Source of the DNA: Bombus terrestris
Taxonomy: Eukaryota; Arthropoda; Insecta; Hymenoptera; Apidae
NCBI RefSeq assembly: GCF_910591885.1
Contig: NW_025963551.1
Coordinates: 434,001 to 498,000, forward strand
DNA length: 64,000 nucleotides
Direction of reading: 5' to 3'
The notes beneath the pieces were generated by a model. It was given only the letters and a program-made list of their open reading frames with translations, was not told the DNA's origin and made no database searches. The translations under genes and the position numbers were made by a program. This document shows, in pieces, positions 27,001 to 38,157 of the stretch (position 1 is the first letter of the stretch; every line of letters begins with the position of its first letter).

Positions 27001-28273
27001 GAGGGATTGGTTTTAGGTTAGGCTATAGTTATCGGGCGAGCACAGGGAGCGAGGGACGCGTAAGGGTGTGTCACAAACCAACGGTTTGTCACATAGGGTC
27101 ATTGAAATATTCGCACCAGCCCCAGGAGCCGGAAGTCTTTATCGAATTGCCTACAGACAAAAGTTTACAGTTTATGAATAGTTTTACATAAATAGTAATA
27201 TTTCCACATAGTACGGTGCAACGTAAGGTCCGAAATCGCTGACAAATTGAGGTAATAACAGGAAATATATGCACGGCACCATAAGGTATATGTATAGCTT
27301 GGAAATTGTAATCGTTGCTCGCTCGCTCCGCTCGCTCGTAAGAAACTAGTCCAACCTCACAACCGATCCGACACGTTCGCAAATTTGAAATTAGTCACCT
27401 CCTTATCGGATAACGAACGCAAGAGGGATTGGTTTTAGGTTAGGCTATAGTTATCGGGCGAGCACAGGGAGCGAGGGACGCGTAAGGGTGTGTCACAAAC
27501 CAACGGTTTGTCACATAGGGTCATTGAAATATTCGCACCAGCCCCAGGAGCCGGAAGTCTTTATCGAATTGCCTACAGACAAAAGTTTACAGTATATCAA
27601 TATTTGTACATAAATAGTAATATTTTCACACAGTACAGTGCAACGTGAGGTGCGAAATCGCTTGACAAATTGAGGTAATAACAGGAAATATATGCAAGGC
27701 AATATAAGGTATATGTATAGCTTGGAAATTGTAATCGTTGCTCGCTCGCTCCGCTCACTCGTAAGAATCTAGTCCAACCTCACAACCGATCCGACACGTT
27801 CGCAAATTTGAAATTAGTCACCTCCTTATCGGATAACGAACGCAAGAGGGATTGGTTTTAGTTTAGGCTATAGTTATCGGGCGAGCACAGGGAGCGAGGG
27901 ACGCGTAAGGGTGTGTCACAAACCAACGGTTTGTCACATAGGGTCATTGAAATATTCGCACCAGCCCCAGGAGCCGGAAGTCTTTATCGAATTGCCTACA
28001 GACAAAAGTTTACAGTTTATGAATAGTTTTACATAAATAGTAATATTTCCACATAGTACGGTGCAACGTAAGGTCCGAAATCGCTGACAAATTGAGGTAA
28101 TAACAGGAAATATATGCACGGCACCATAAGGTATATGTATAGCTTGGAAATTGTAATCGTTGCTCGCTCGCTCCGCTCGCTCGTAAGAATCTAGTCCAAC
28201 CTCACAACCGATCCGACACGTTCGCAAATTTGAAATTAGTCACCTCCATATCGGATAACGAACGCAAGAGGGA

Positions 28274-28696
28274 TTGGTTTTAGGTTAGGCTATAGTTATC
28301 GGGCGAGCACAGGGAGCGAGGGACGCGTAAGGGTGTGTCACAAACCAACGGTTTGTCACATAGGGTCATTGAAATATTCGCACCAGCCCCAGGAGCCGGA
28401 AGTCTTTATCGAATTGCCTACAGACAAAAGTTTACAGTATATCAATATTTGTACATAAATAGTAATATTTTCACACAGTACAGTGCAACGTGAGGTGCGA
28501 AATCGCTTGACAAATTGAGGTAATAACAGGAAATATATGCAAGGCAATATAAGGTATATGTATAGCTTGGAAATTGTAATCGTTGCTCGCTCGCTCCGCT
28601 CACTCGTAAGAATCTAGCCCAACCACACAACCGATCCGACACGTTCGCAAATTTCAAATTAGTCGCCTCCTTATCGGATAACGAACGCAAGAGGGA
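28274..28696 (+). repeat. Q unit of the two-unit HOR (423 bp), reference copy
   Basis: Q is a type 1 unit with three linked changes: gaggtgcgaaatc in place of gaggtccgaaatc, cgcttgac in place of cgctgac (the extra base), and ctccgctcactcg with aaccacacaacc and aaatttcaaatt near the right end. The first two occur together in units near 22.5, 26.4, 26.8, 27.6, 28.5, 29.3, 30.6, 33.1, 33.9, 35.2 and 37.8 kb, so Q spread as a block after one origin. The unit near 38.6 kb has cgcttgac without gtgcg, an intermediate or recombinant state. Confidence 0.88.
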
Positions 28697-29118
28697 TTGG
28701 TTTTAGGTTAGGTTATAGTTATCGGGCGAGCACAGGGAGCGAGGGACGCGTAAGGGTGTGTCACAAACCAACGGTTTGTCACATAGGGTCATTGAAATAT
28801 TCGCACCAGCCCCAGGAGCCGGAAGTCTTTATCGAATTGCCTACAGACAAAAGTTTACAGTTTATGAATAGTTTTACATAAATAGTAATATTTCCACATA
28901 GTACGGTGCAACGTAAGGTCCGAAATCGCTGACAAATTGAGGTAATAACAGGAAATATATGCAAGGCAATATAAGGTATATGTATAGCTTGGAAATTGTA
29001 ATCGTTGCTCGCTCGCTCCGCTCGCTCGTAAGAATCTAGTCCAACCTCACAACCGATCCGACACGTTCGCAAATTTGAAATTAGTCGCCTCCTTATCGGA
29101 TAACGAACACAAGAGGGA
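28697..29118 (+). repeat. P unit of the two-unit HOR (422 bp), reference copy
   Basis: P has a type 1 left half through gaattgcctacagac and then switches to tttatgaatagttttac, cacatagtacggtgc and caacgtaagg, which are type 3-like right-half states with the private change tatcaat to tatgaat. P occurs in two subforms, one with gcaaggcaatataagg as here and one with gcacggcaccataagg (for example 22,200, 27,270, 28,110, 30,228 and 34,874). That shows a second switch point within the right half. Confidence 0.88.
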
Positions 29119-32100
29119 TTGGTTTTAGGTTAGGCTATAGTTATCGATCGGGCGCAGCGAGCGAGGGACGCATAAAGGTGTGTCACAAACCAACGGTTTG
29201 TCACATAGGGTCATTGAAATATTCGCACCAGCCCCAGGAGCCGGAAGTCTTTATCGAATTGCCTACAGACAAAAGTTTACAGTATATCAGTATTTGTACA
29301 TAAATAGTAATATTTTCACACAGTACAGTGCAACGTGAGGTGCGAAATCGCTTGACAAATTGAGGTAATAACAGGAAATATATGCAAGGCAATATAAGGT
29401 ATATGTATAGCTTGGAAATTGTAATCGTTGCTCGCTCGCTCCGCTCACTCGTAAGAATCTAGCCCAACCACACAACCGATCCGACACGTTCGCAAATTTC
29501 AAATTAGTCGCCTCCTTATCGGATAACGAACGCAAGAGGGATTGGTTTTAGGTTAGGCTATAGTTATCGGGCGAGCACAGGGAGCGAGGGACGCGTAAGG
29601 GTGTGTCACAAACCAACGGTTTGTCACATAGGGTCATTGAAATATTCGCACCAGCCCCAGGAGCCGGAAGTCTTTATCGAATTGCCTACAGACAAAAGTT
29701 TACAGTTTATGAATAGTTTTACATAAATAGTAATATTTCCACATAGTACGGTGCAACGTAAGGTCCGAAATCGCTGACAAATTGAGGTAATAACAGGAAA
29801 TATATGCAAGGCAATATAAGGTATATGTATAGCTTGGAAATTGTAATCGTTGCTCGCTCGCTCCGCTCGCTCGTAAGAATCTAGTCCAACCTCACAACCG
29901 ATCCGACACGTTCGCAAATTTCAAATTAGTCGCCTCCTTATCGGATAACGAACGCAAGAGGGATTGGTGTTAGGTTAGGCTATAGTTATCGGGCGAGCAC
30001 AGGGAGCGAGGGACGCGTAAGGGTGTGTCACAAACCAACGGTTTGTCACATAGGGTCATTGAAATATTCGCACCAGCCCCAGGAGCCGAAAGTCTTTATC
30101 GAATTGCCTACAGACAAAAGTTTACAGTTTATGAATAGTTTTACATAAATAGTAATATTTCCACATAGTACGGTGCAACGTAAGGTCCGAAATCGCTGAC
30201 AAATTGAGGTAATAACAGGAAATATATGCACGGCACCATAAGGTATATGTATAGCTTGGAAATTGTAATCGTTGCTCGCTCGCTCCGCTCGCTCGTAAGA
30301 ATCTAGTCCAACCTCACAACCGATCCGACACGTTCGCAAATTTGAAATTAGTCACCTCCTTATCGGATAACGAACGCAAGAGGGATTGGTTTTAGGTTAG
30401 GTTATAGTTATCGGGCGAGCACAGGGAGCGAGGGACGCGTAAGGGTGTGTCACAAACCAACGGTTTGTCACATAGGGTCATTGAAATATTCGCACCAGCC
30501 CCAGGAGCCGGAAGTCTTTATCGAATTGCCTACGGACAAAAGTTTACAGTATATCAATATTTGTACATAAATAGTAATATTTTCACACAGTACAGTGCAA
30601 CGTGAGGTGCGAAATCGCTTGACAAATTGAGGTAATAACAGGAAATATATGCAAGGCAATATAAGGTATATGTATAGCTTGGAAATTGTAATCGTTGCTC
30701 GCTCGCTCCGCTCACTCGTAAGAATCTAGCCCAACCACACAACCGATCCGACACGTTCGCAAATTTCAAATTAGTCGCCTCCTTATCGGATAACGAACGC
30801 AAGAGGGATTGGTTTTAGGTTAGGCTATAGTTATCGGGCGAGCACAGGGAGCGAGGGACGCGTAAGGGTGTGTCACAAACCAACGGTTTGTCACATAGGG
30901 TCATTGAAATATTCGCACCAGCCCCAGGAGCCGGAAGTCTTTATCGAATTGCCTACAGACAAAAGTTTACAGTTTATGAATAGTTTTACATAAATAGTAA
31001 TATTTCCACATAGTACGGTGCAACGTAAGGTCCGAAATCGCTGACAAATTGAGGTAATAACAGGAAATATATGCAAGGCAATATAAGGTATATGTATAGC
31101 TTGGAAATTGTAATCGTTGCTCGCTCGCTCCGCTCGCTCGTAAGAATCTAGTCCAACCTCACAACCGATCCGACACGTTCGCAAATTTGAAATTAGTCGC
31201 CTCCTTATCGGATAACGAACACAAGAGGGATTGGTTTTAGGTTAGGCTATAGTTATCGATCGGGCGCAGCGAGCGAGGGACGCATAAAGGTGTGTCACAA
31301 ATCATCGGATTGGCACAAAGGGACATTGAAATATTCGCACCTGCCCGAGGAGTAGGAAGTCTTTATCGAGTTGCCTACTGACAAAAGTTTACAGTTTATC
31401 AATAGTTTTACATAAATAGTAATATTTCCACATACTACAGTTGCAACGTGAGGTCCGAAATCGCTGACAAATTAAGGTAATAACAGGAAATATATGCACG
31501 GCACCATAAGGTATATGTATAGCTTGGAAATTGTAATCGTTGCTCGCTCGCTCCGCTCGCTCGTAAGAATCTAGTCCAACCTCACAACCGATCCGACACG
31601 TTCGCAAATTTGAAATTAGTCGCCTCCTTATCGGATAACGAACACAAGAGGGATTGGTTTTAGGTTAGGCTATAGTTATCGATCGGGCGCAGCGAGCGAG
31701 GGACGCATAAAGGTGTGTCACAAATCAACGGTTTGTCACATAGGGTCATTGAAATATTCGCACCAGCCTCAGGAGCCGGAAGTCTTTATCGAATTGCCTA
31801 CAGACAATAGTTTACAGTATATCAATATTTGTACATAAATAGTAATATTTTCACACAGTACAGTGCAACGTGAGGTCCGAAATCGCTGACAAATTGAGGT
31901 AATAACAGGAAATATATGCAAGGCAATATAAGGTATATGTATAGCTTGGAAATTGTAATCGTTGCTCGCTCGCTCCGCTCACTCGTAAGAATCTAGCCCA
32001 ACCACACAACCGATCCGACACGTTCGCAAATTTCAAATTAGTCGCCTCCTTATCGGATAATGAACGCAAGAGGGATTGGTTTTAGGTTAGGCTATAGTTA

Positions 32101-33482
32101 TCGGGCGAGCACAGGGAGCGAGGGACGCGTAAGGGTGTGTCACAAACCAACGGTTTGTCACATAGTGTCATTGAAATATTCGCACCAGCCCCAGGAGCCG
32201 GAAGTCTTTATCGAATTGCCTACAGACAAAAGTTTACAGTTTATGAATAGTTTTACATAAATAGTAATATTTCCACATAGTACGGTGCAACGTAAGGTCC
32301 GAAATCGCTGACAAATTGAGGTAATAACAGGAAATATATGCAAGGCAATATAAGGTATATGTATAGCTTGGAAATTGTAATCGTTGCTCGCTCGCTCCGT
32401 TCGCTCGTAAGAATCTAGTCCAACCTCACAACCGATCCGACACGTTCGCAAATTTGAAATTAGTCGCCTCCTTATCGGATAACGAACACAAGAGGGATTG
32501 GTTTTAGGTTAGGCTATAGTTATCGATCGGGCGCAGCGAGCGAGGGACGCATAAAGGTGTGTCACAAATCATCGGATTGGCACAAACGGACATTGAAATA
32601 TTCGCACCTGCCCGAGGAGTAGGAAGTCTTTATCGAGTTGCCTACAGACAAAAGTTTACAGTTTATCAATAGTTTTACATAAATAGTAATATTTTCACAC
32701 AGTACAGTGCAACGTGAGGTCCGAAATCGCTGACAAATTGAGATAATAACAGGAAATATATGCAAGGCAATATAAGGTATATGTATAGCTTGGAAATTGT
32801 AATCGTTGCTCGCTCGCTCCGCTCGCTCGTAAGAATCTAGTCCAACCTCACAACCGATCCGACACGTTCGCAAATTAGAAATTAGTCGCCTCCTTATCGG
32901 ATAACGAACACAAGAGGGATTGGTTTTAGGTTAGGCTATAGTTATCGATCGGGCGCAGCGAGCGAGGGACGCGTAAGGGTGTGTCACAAACCAACGGTTT
33001 GTCACATAGGGTCATTGAAATATTCGCACCAGCCCCAGGAGCCGGAAGTCTTTATCGAATTGCCTACAGACAAAAGTTTACAGTATATCAATATTTGTAC
33101 ATAAATAGTAATATTTTCACACAGTACAGTGCAACGTGAGGTGCGAAATCGCTTGACAAATTGAGGTAATAACAGGAAATATATGCAAGGCAATATAAGG
33201 TATATGTATAGCTTGGAAATTGTAATCGTTGCTCGCTCGCTCCGCTCACTCGTAAGAATCTAGCCCAACCACACAACCGATCCGACACGTTCGCAAATTT
33301 CAAATTAGTCGCCTCCTTATCGGATAACGAACGCAAGAGGGATTGGTTTTAGGTTAGGCTATAGTTATCGATCGGGCGCAGCGAGCGAGGGACGCATAAA
33401 GGTGTGTCACAAATCATCGGATTGGCACAAACGGACATTGAAATATTCGCACCTGCCCGAGGAGTAGGAAGTCTTTATCGAG
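28837..33482 (+). repeat. 11-unit (4,646-bp) tandem duplication, copy 1
   Basis: This copy is followed directly by copy 2 at 33,483, and the two align at a constant 4,646-bp offset. The left limit is exact. At 28,836 this copy has a (gaattgcc) while the matching base 33,482 has g (gagttgcc), and everything to the left differs. Unit content is P, Q, P, P, Q, P, then type 2, type 1 and mixed units, and Q. Shared rare states include ttggtgttagg, gccgaaagtc, cctacggac, gataatgaacgc and ctccgttcgc. Confidence 0.94.
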
Positions 33483-36400
33483 TTGCCTACAGACAAAAGT
33501 TTACAGTTTATGAATAGTTTTACATAAATAGTAATATTTCCACATAGTACGGTGCAACGTAAGGTCCGAAATCGCTGACAAATTGAGGTAATAACAGGAA
33601 ATATATGCAAGGCAATATAAGGTATATGTATAGCTTGGAAATTGTAATCGTTGCTCGCTCGCTCCGCTCGCTCGTAAGAATCTAGTCCAACCTCACAACC
33701 GATCCGACACGTTCGCAAATTTGAAATTAGTCGCCTCCTTATCGGATAACGAACACAAGAGGGATTGGTTTTAGGTTAGGCTATAGTTATCGATCGGGCG
33801 CAGCGAGCGAGGGACGCATAAAGGTGTGTCACAAACCAACGGTTTGTCACATAGGGTCATTGAAATATTCGCACCAGCCCCAGGAGCCGGAAGTCTTTAT
33901 CGAATTGCCTACAGACAAAAGTTTACAGTATATCAGTATTTGTACATAAATAGTAATATTTTCACACAGTACAGTGCAACGTGAGGTGCGAAATCGCTTG
34001 ACAAATTGAGGTAATAACAGGAAATATATGCAAGGCAATATAAGGTATATGTATAGCTTGGAAATTGTAATCGTTGCTCGCTCGCTCCGCTCACTCGTAA
34101 GAATCTAGCCCAACCACACAACCGATCCGACACGTTCGCAAATTTCAAATTAGTCGCCTCCTTATCGGATAACGAACGCAAGAGGGATTGGTTTTAGGTT
34201 AGGCTATAGTTATCGGGCGAGCACAGGGAGCGAGGGACGCGTAAGGGTGTGTCACAAACCAACGGTTTGTCACATAGGGTCATTGAAATATTCGCACCAG
34301 CCCCAGGAGCCGGAAGTCTTTATCGAATTGCCTACAGACAAAAGTTTACAGTTTATGAATAGTTTTACATAAATAGTAATATTTCCACATAGTACGGTGC
34401 AACGTAAGGTCCGAAATCGCTGACAAATTGAGGTAATAACAGGAAATATATGCAAGGCAATATAAGGTATATGTATAGCTTGGAAATTGTAATCGTTGCT
34501 CGCTCGCTCCGCTCGCTCGTAAGAATCTAGTCCAACCTCACAACCGATCCGACACGTTCGCAAATTTCAAATTAGTCGCCTCCTTATCGGATAACGAACG
34601 CAAGAGGGATTGGTGTTAGGTTAGGCTATAGTTATCGGGCGAGCACAGGGAGCGAGGGACGCGTAAGGGTGTGTCACAAACCAACGGTTTGTCACATAGG
34701 GTCATTGAAATATTCGCACCAGCCCCAGGAGCCGAAAGTCTTTATCGAATTGCCTACAGACAAAAGTTTACAGTTTATGAATAGTTTTACATAAATAGTA
34801 ATATTTCCACATAGTACGGTGCAACGTAAGGTCCGAAATCGCTGACAAATTGAGGTAATAACAGGAAATATATGCACGGCACCATAAGGTATATGTATAG
34901 CTTGGAAATTGTAATCGTTGCTCGCTCGCTCCGCTCGCTCGTAAGAATCTAGTCCAACCTCACAACCGATCCGACACGTTCGCAAATTTGAAATTAGTCA
35001 CCTCCTTATCGGATAACGAACGCAAGAGGGATTGGTTTTAGGTTAGGTTATAGTTATCGGGCGAGCACAGGGAGCGAGGGACGCGTAAGGGTGTGTCACA
35101 AACCAACGGTTTGTCACATAGGGTCATTGAAATATTCGCACCAGCCCCAGGAGCCGGAAGTCTTTATCGAATTGCCTACGGACAAAAGTTTACAGTATAT
35201 CAATATTTGTACATAAATAGTAATATTTTCACACAGTACAGTGCAACGTGAGGTGCGAAATCGCTTGACAAATTGAGGTAATAACAGGAAATATATGCAA
35301 GGCAATATAAGGTATATGTATAGCTTGGAAATTGTAATCGTTGCTCGCTCGCTCCGCTCACTCGTAAGAATCTAGCCCAACCACACAACCGATCCGACAC
35401 GTTCGCAAATTTCAAATTAGTCGCCTCCTTATCGGATAACGAACGCAAGAGGGATTGGTTTTAGGTTAGGCTATAGTTATCGGGCGAGCACAGGGAGCGA
35501 GGGACGCGTAAGGGTGTGTCACAAACCAACGGTTTGTCACATAGGGTCATTGAAATATTCGCACCAGCCCCAGGAGCCGGAAGTCTTTATCGAATTGCCT
35601 ACAGACAAAAGTTTACAGTTTATAAATAGTTTTACATAAATAGTAATATTTCCACATAGTACGGTGCAACGTAAGGTCCGAAATCGCTGACAAATTGAGG
35701 TAATAACAGGAAATATATGCAAGGCAATATAAGGTATATGTATAGCTTGGAAATTGTAATCGTTGCTCGCTCGCTCCGCTCGCTCGTAAGAATCTAGTCC
35801 AACCTCACAACCGATCCGACACGTTCGCAAATTTGAAATTAGTCGCCTCCTTATCGGATAACGAACACAAGAGGGATTGGTTTTAGGTTAGGCTATAGTT
35901 ATCGATCGGGCGCAGCGAGCGAGGGACGCATAAAGGTGTGTCACAAATCATCGGATTGGCACAAAGGGACATTGAAATATTCGCACCTGCCCGAGGAGTA
36001 GGAAGTCTTTATCGAGTTGCCTACTGACAAAAGTTTACAGTTTATCAATAGTTTTACATAAATAGTAATATTTCCACATACTACAGTTGCAACGTGAGGT
36101 CCGAAATCGCTGACAAATTAAGGTAATAACAGGAAATATATGCACGGCACCATAAGGTATATGTATAGCTTGGAAATTGTAATCGTTGCTCGCTCGCTCC
36201 GCTCGCTCGTAAGAATCTAGTCCAACCTCACAACCGATCCGACACGTTCGCAAATTTGAAATTAGTCGCCTCCTTATCGGATAACGAACACAAGAGGGAT
36301 TGGTTTTAGGTTAGGCTATAGTTATCGATCGGGCGCAGCGAGCGAGGGACGCATAAAGGTGTGTCACAAATCAACGGTTTGTCACATAGGGTCATTGAAA

Positions 36401-38157
36401 TATTCGCACCAGCCTCAGGAGCCGGAAGTCTTTATCGAATTGCCTACAGACAATAGTTTACAGTATATCAATATTTGTACATAAATAGTAATATTTTCAC
36501 ATAGTACAGTGCAACGTGAGGTCCGAAATCGCTGACAAATTGAGGTAGTAATACGAAGTATATGCAAGGCAATATAAGGTATATCTATAGCTTGGAAATT
36601 GAAATCGTTGCTCGCTCGCTCCGCTCACTCGTAAGAATCTAGCCCAACCACACAACCGATCCGACACGTTCGCAAATTTCAAATTAGTCGCCTCCTTATC
36701 GGATAATGAACGCAAGAGGGATTGGTTTTAGGTTAGGCTATAGTTATCGGGCGAGCACAGGGAGCGAGGGACGCGTAAGGGTGTGTCACAAACCAACGGT
36801 TTGTCACATAGTGTCATTGAAATATTCGCACCAGCCCCAGGAGCCGGAAGTCTTTATCGAATTGCCTACAGACAAAAGTTTACAGTTTATGAATAGTTTT
36901 ACATAAATAGTAATATTTCCACATAGTACGGTGCAACGTAAGGTCCGAAATCGCTGACAAATTGAGGTAATAACAGGAAATATATGCAAGGCAATATAAG
37001 GTATATGTATAGCTTGGAAATTGTAATCGTTGCTCGCTCGCTCCGTTCGCTCGTAAGAATCTAGTCCAACCTCACAACCGATCCGACACGTTCGCAAATT
37101 TGAAATTAGTCGCCTCCTTATCGGATAACGAACACAAGAGGGATTGGTTTTAGGTTAGGCTATAGTTATCGATCGGGCGCAGCGAGCGAGGGACGCATAA
37201 AGGTGTGTCACAAATCATCGGATTGGCACAAACGGACATTGAAATATTCGCACCTGCCCGAGGAGTAGGAAGTCTTTATCGAGTTGCCTACAGACAAAAG
37301 TTTACAGTTTATCAATAGTTTTACATAAATAGTAATATTTTCACACAGTACAGTGCAACGTGAGGTCCGAAATCGCTGACAAATTGAGATAATAACTGGA
37401 AAATTATGCAAGGCAATATAAGGTATATGTATAGCTTGGAAATTGTAATCGTTGCTCGCTCGCTCCGCTCGATAGTAAGAATCTAGTCCAACCTCACAAC
37501 CGATCCGACACGTTCGCAAATTAGAAATTAGTCGCCTCCTTATCGGATAACGAACGCAAGAGGGATTGGTTTTAGGTTAGGCTATAGTTATCGATCGGGC
37601 GCAGCGAGCGAGGGACGCGTAAGGGTGTGTCACAAACCAACGGTTTGTCACATAGGGTCATTGAAATATTCGCACCAGCCCCAGGAGCCGGAAGTCTTTA
37701 TCGAATTGCCTACAGACAAAAGTTTACAGTATATCAATATTTGTACATAAATAGTAATATTTTCACACAGTACAGTGCAACGTGAGGTGCGAAATCGCTT
37801 GACAAATTGAGGTAATAACAGGAAATATATGCAAGGCAATATAAGGTATATGTATAGCTTGGAAATTGTAATCGTTGCTCGCTCGCTCCGCTCACTCGTA
37901 AGAATCTAGCCCAACCACACAACCGATCCGACACGTTCGCAAATTTCAAATTAGTCGCCTCCTTATCGGATAACGAACGCAAGAGGGATTGGTTTTAGGT
38001 TAGGCTATAGTTATCGATCGGGCGCAGCGAGCGAGGGACGCATAAAGGTGTGTCACAAATCATCGGATTGGCACAAACGGACATTGAAATATTCGCACCT
38101 GCCCGAGGAGTAGGAAGTCTTTATCGAGTTGCCTACAGACAAAAGTTTACAGTTTAT
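33483..38157 (+). repeat. 11-unit (4,646-bp) tandem duplication, copy 2
   Basis: Copy 2 starts in the middle of a recombinant unit. Up to 33,482 that unit follows 32,562 onward (cggattggcacaaacgg, cctgcccgaggagtagg), and after 33,511 it follows copy 1 (tttatgaatag). The matching position 38,158 has c instead of g, which ends the duplication. Most of the two copies is identical, but copy 2 has tataaatag at 35,621 and two dense groups of private substitutions (36,502-36,602 and 37,397-37,474). Confidence 0.94.

Larger units (their letters stand above)
20675..28836 (+). repeat. Region of one-, two-, five- and eleven-unit local duplications
   Basis: Several overlapping periods are visible. The units at 21,179 and 21,601 are near-identical neighbours. 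21.7-22.3 kb matches 23.8-24.4 kb at 2,110 bp (5 units). 20,757-21,470 matches 25,399-26,110 at 4,642 bp (11 units), sharing caacgtcacaacc and ttcgctaatttg. From about 27,000 two unit kinds alternate: P, with tttatgaatag and cagtacggtgc-type states, and Q, with gaggtgcgaaatcgcttgac. Only satellite is present. Confidence 0.85.

Noticed and set aside
28837..38157. Treating the 4,646-bp duplication as certain biology
   Set aside because: I keep it as a finding but not as proven. Near-identical adjacent copies in satellite DNA can come from assembly of two haplotypes. The private clusters in copy 2 argue that the copies are distinct, but they could also be consensus errors.
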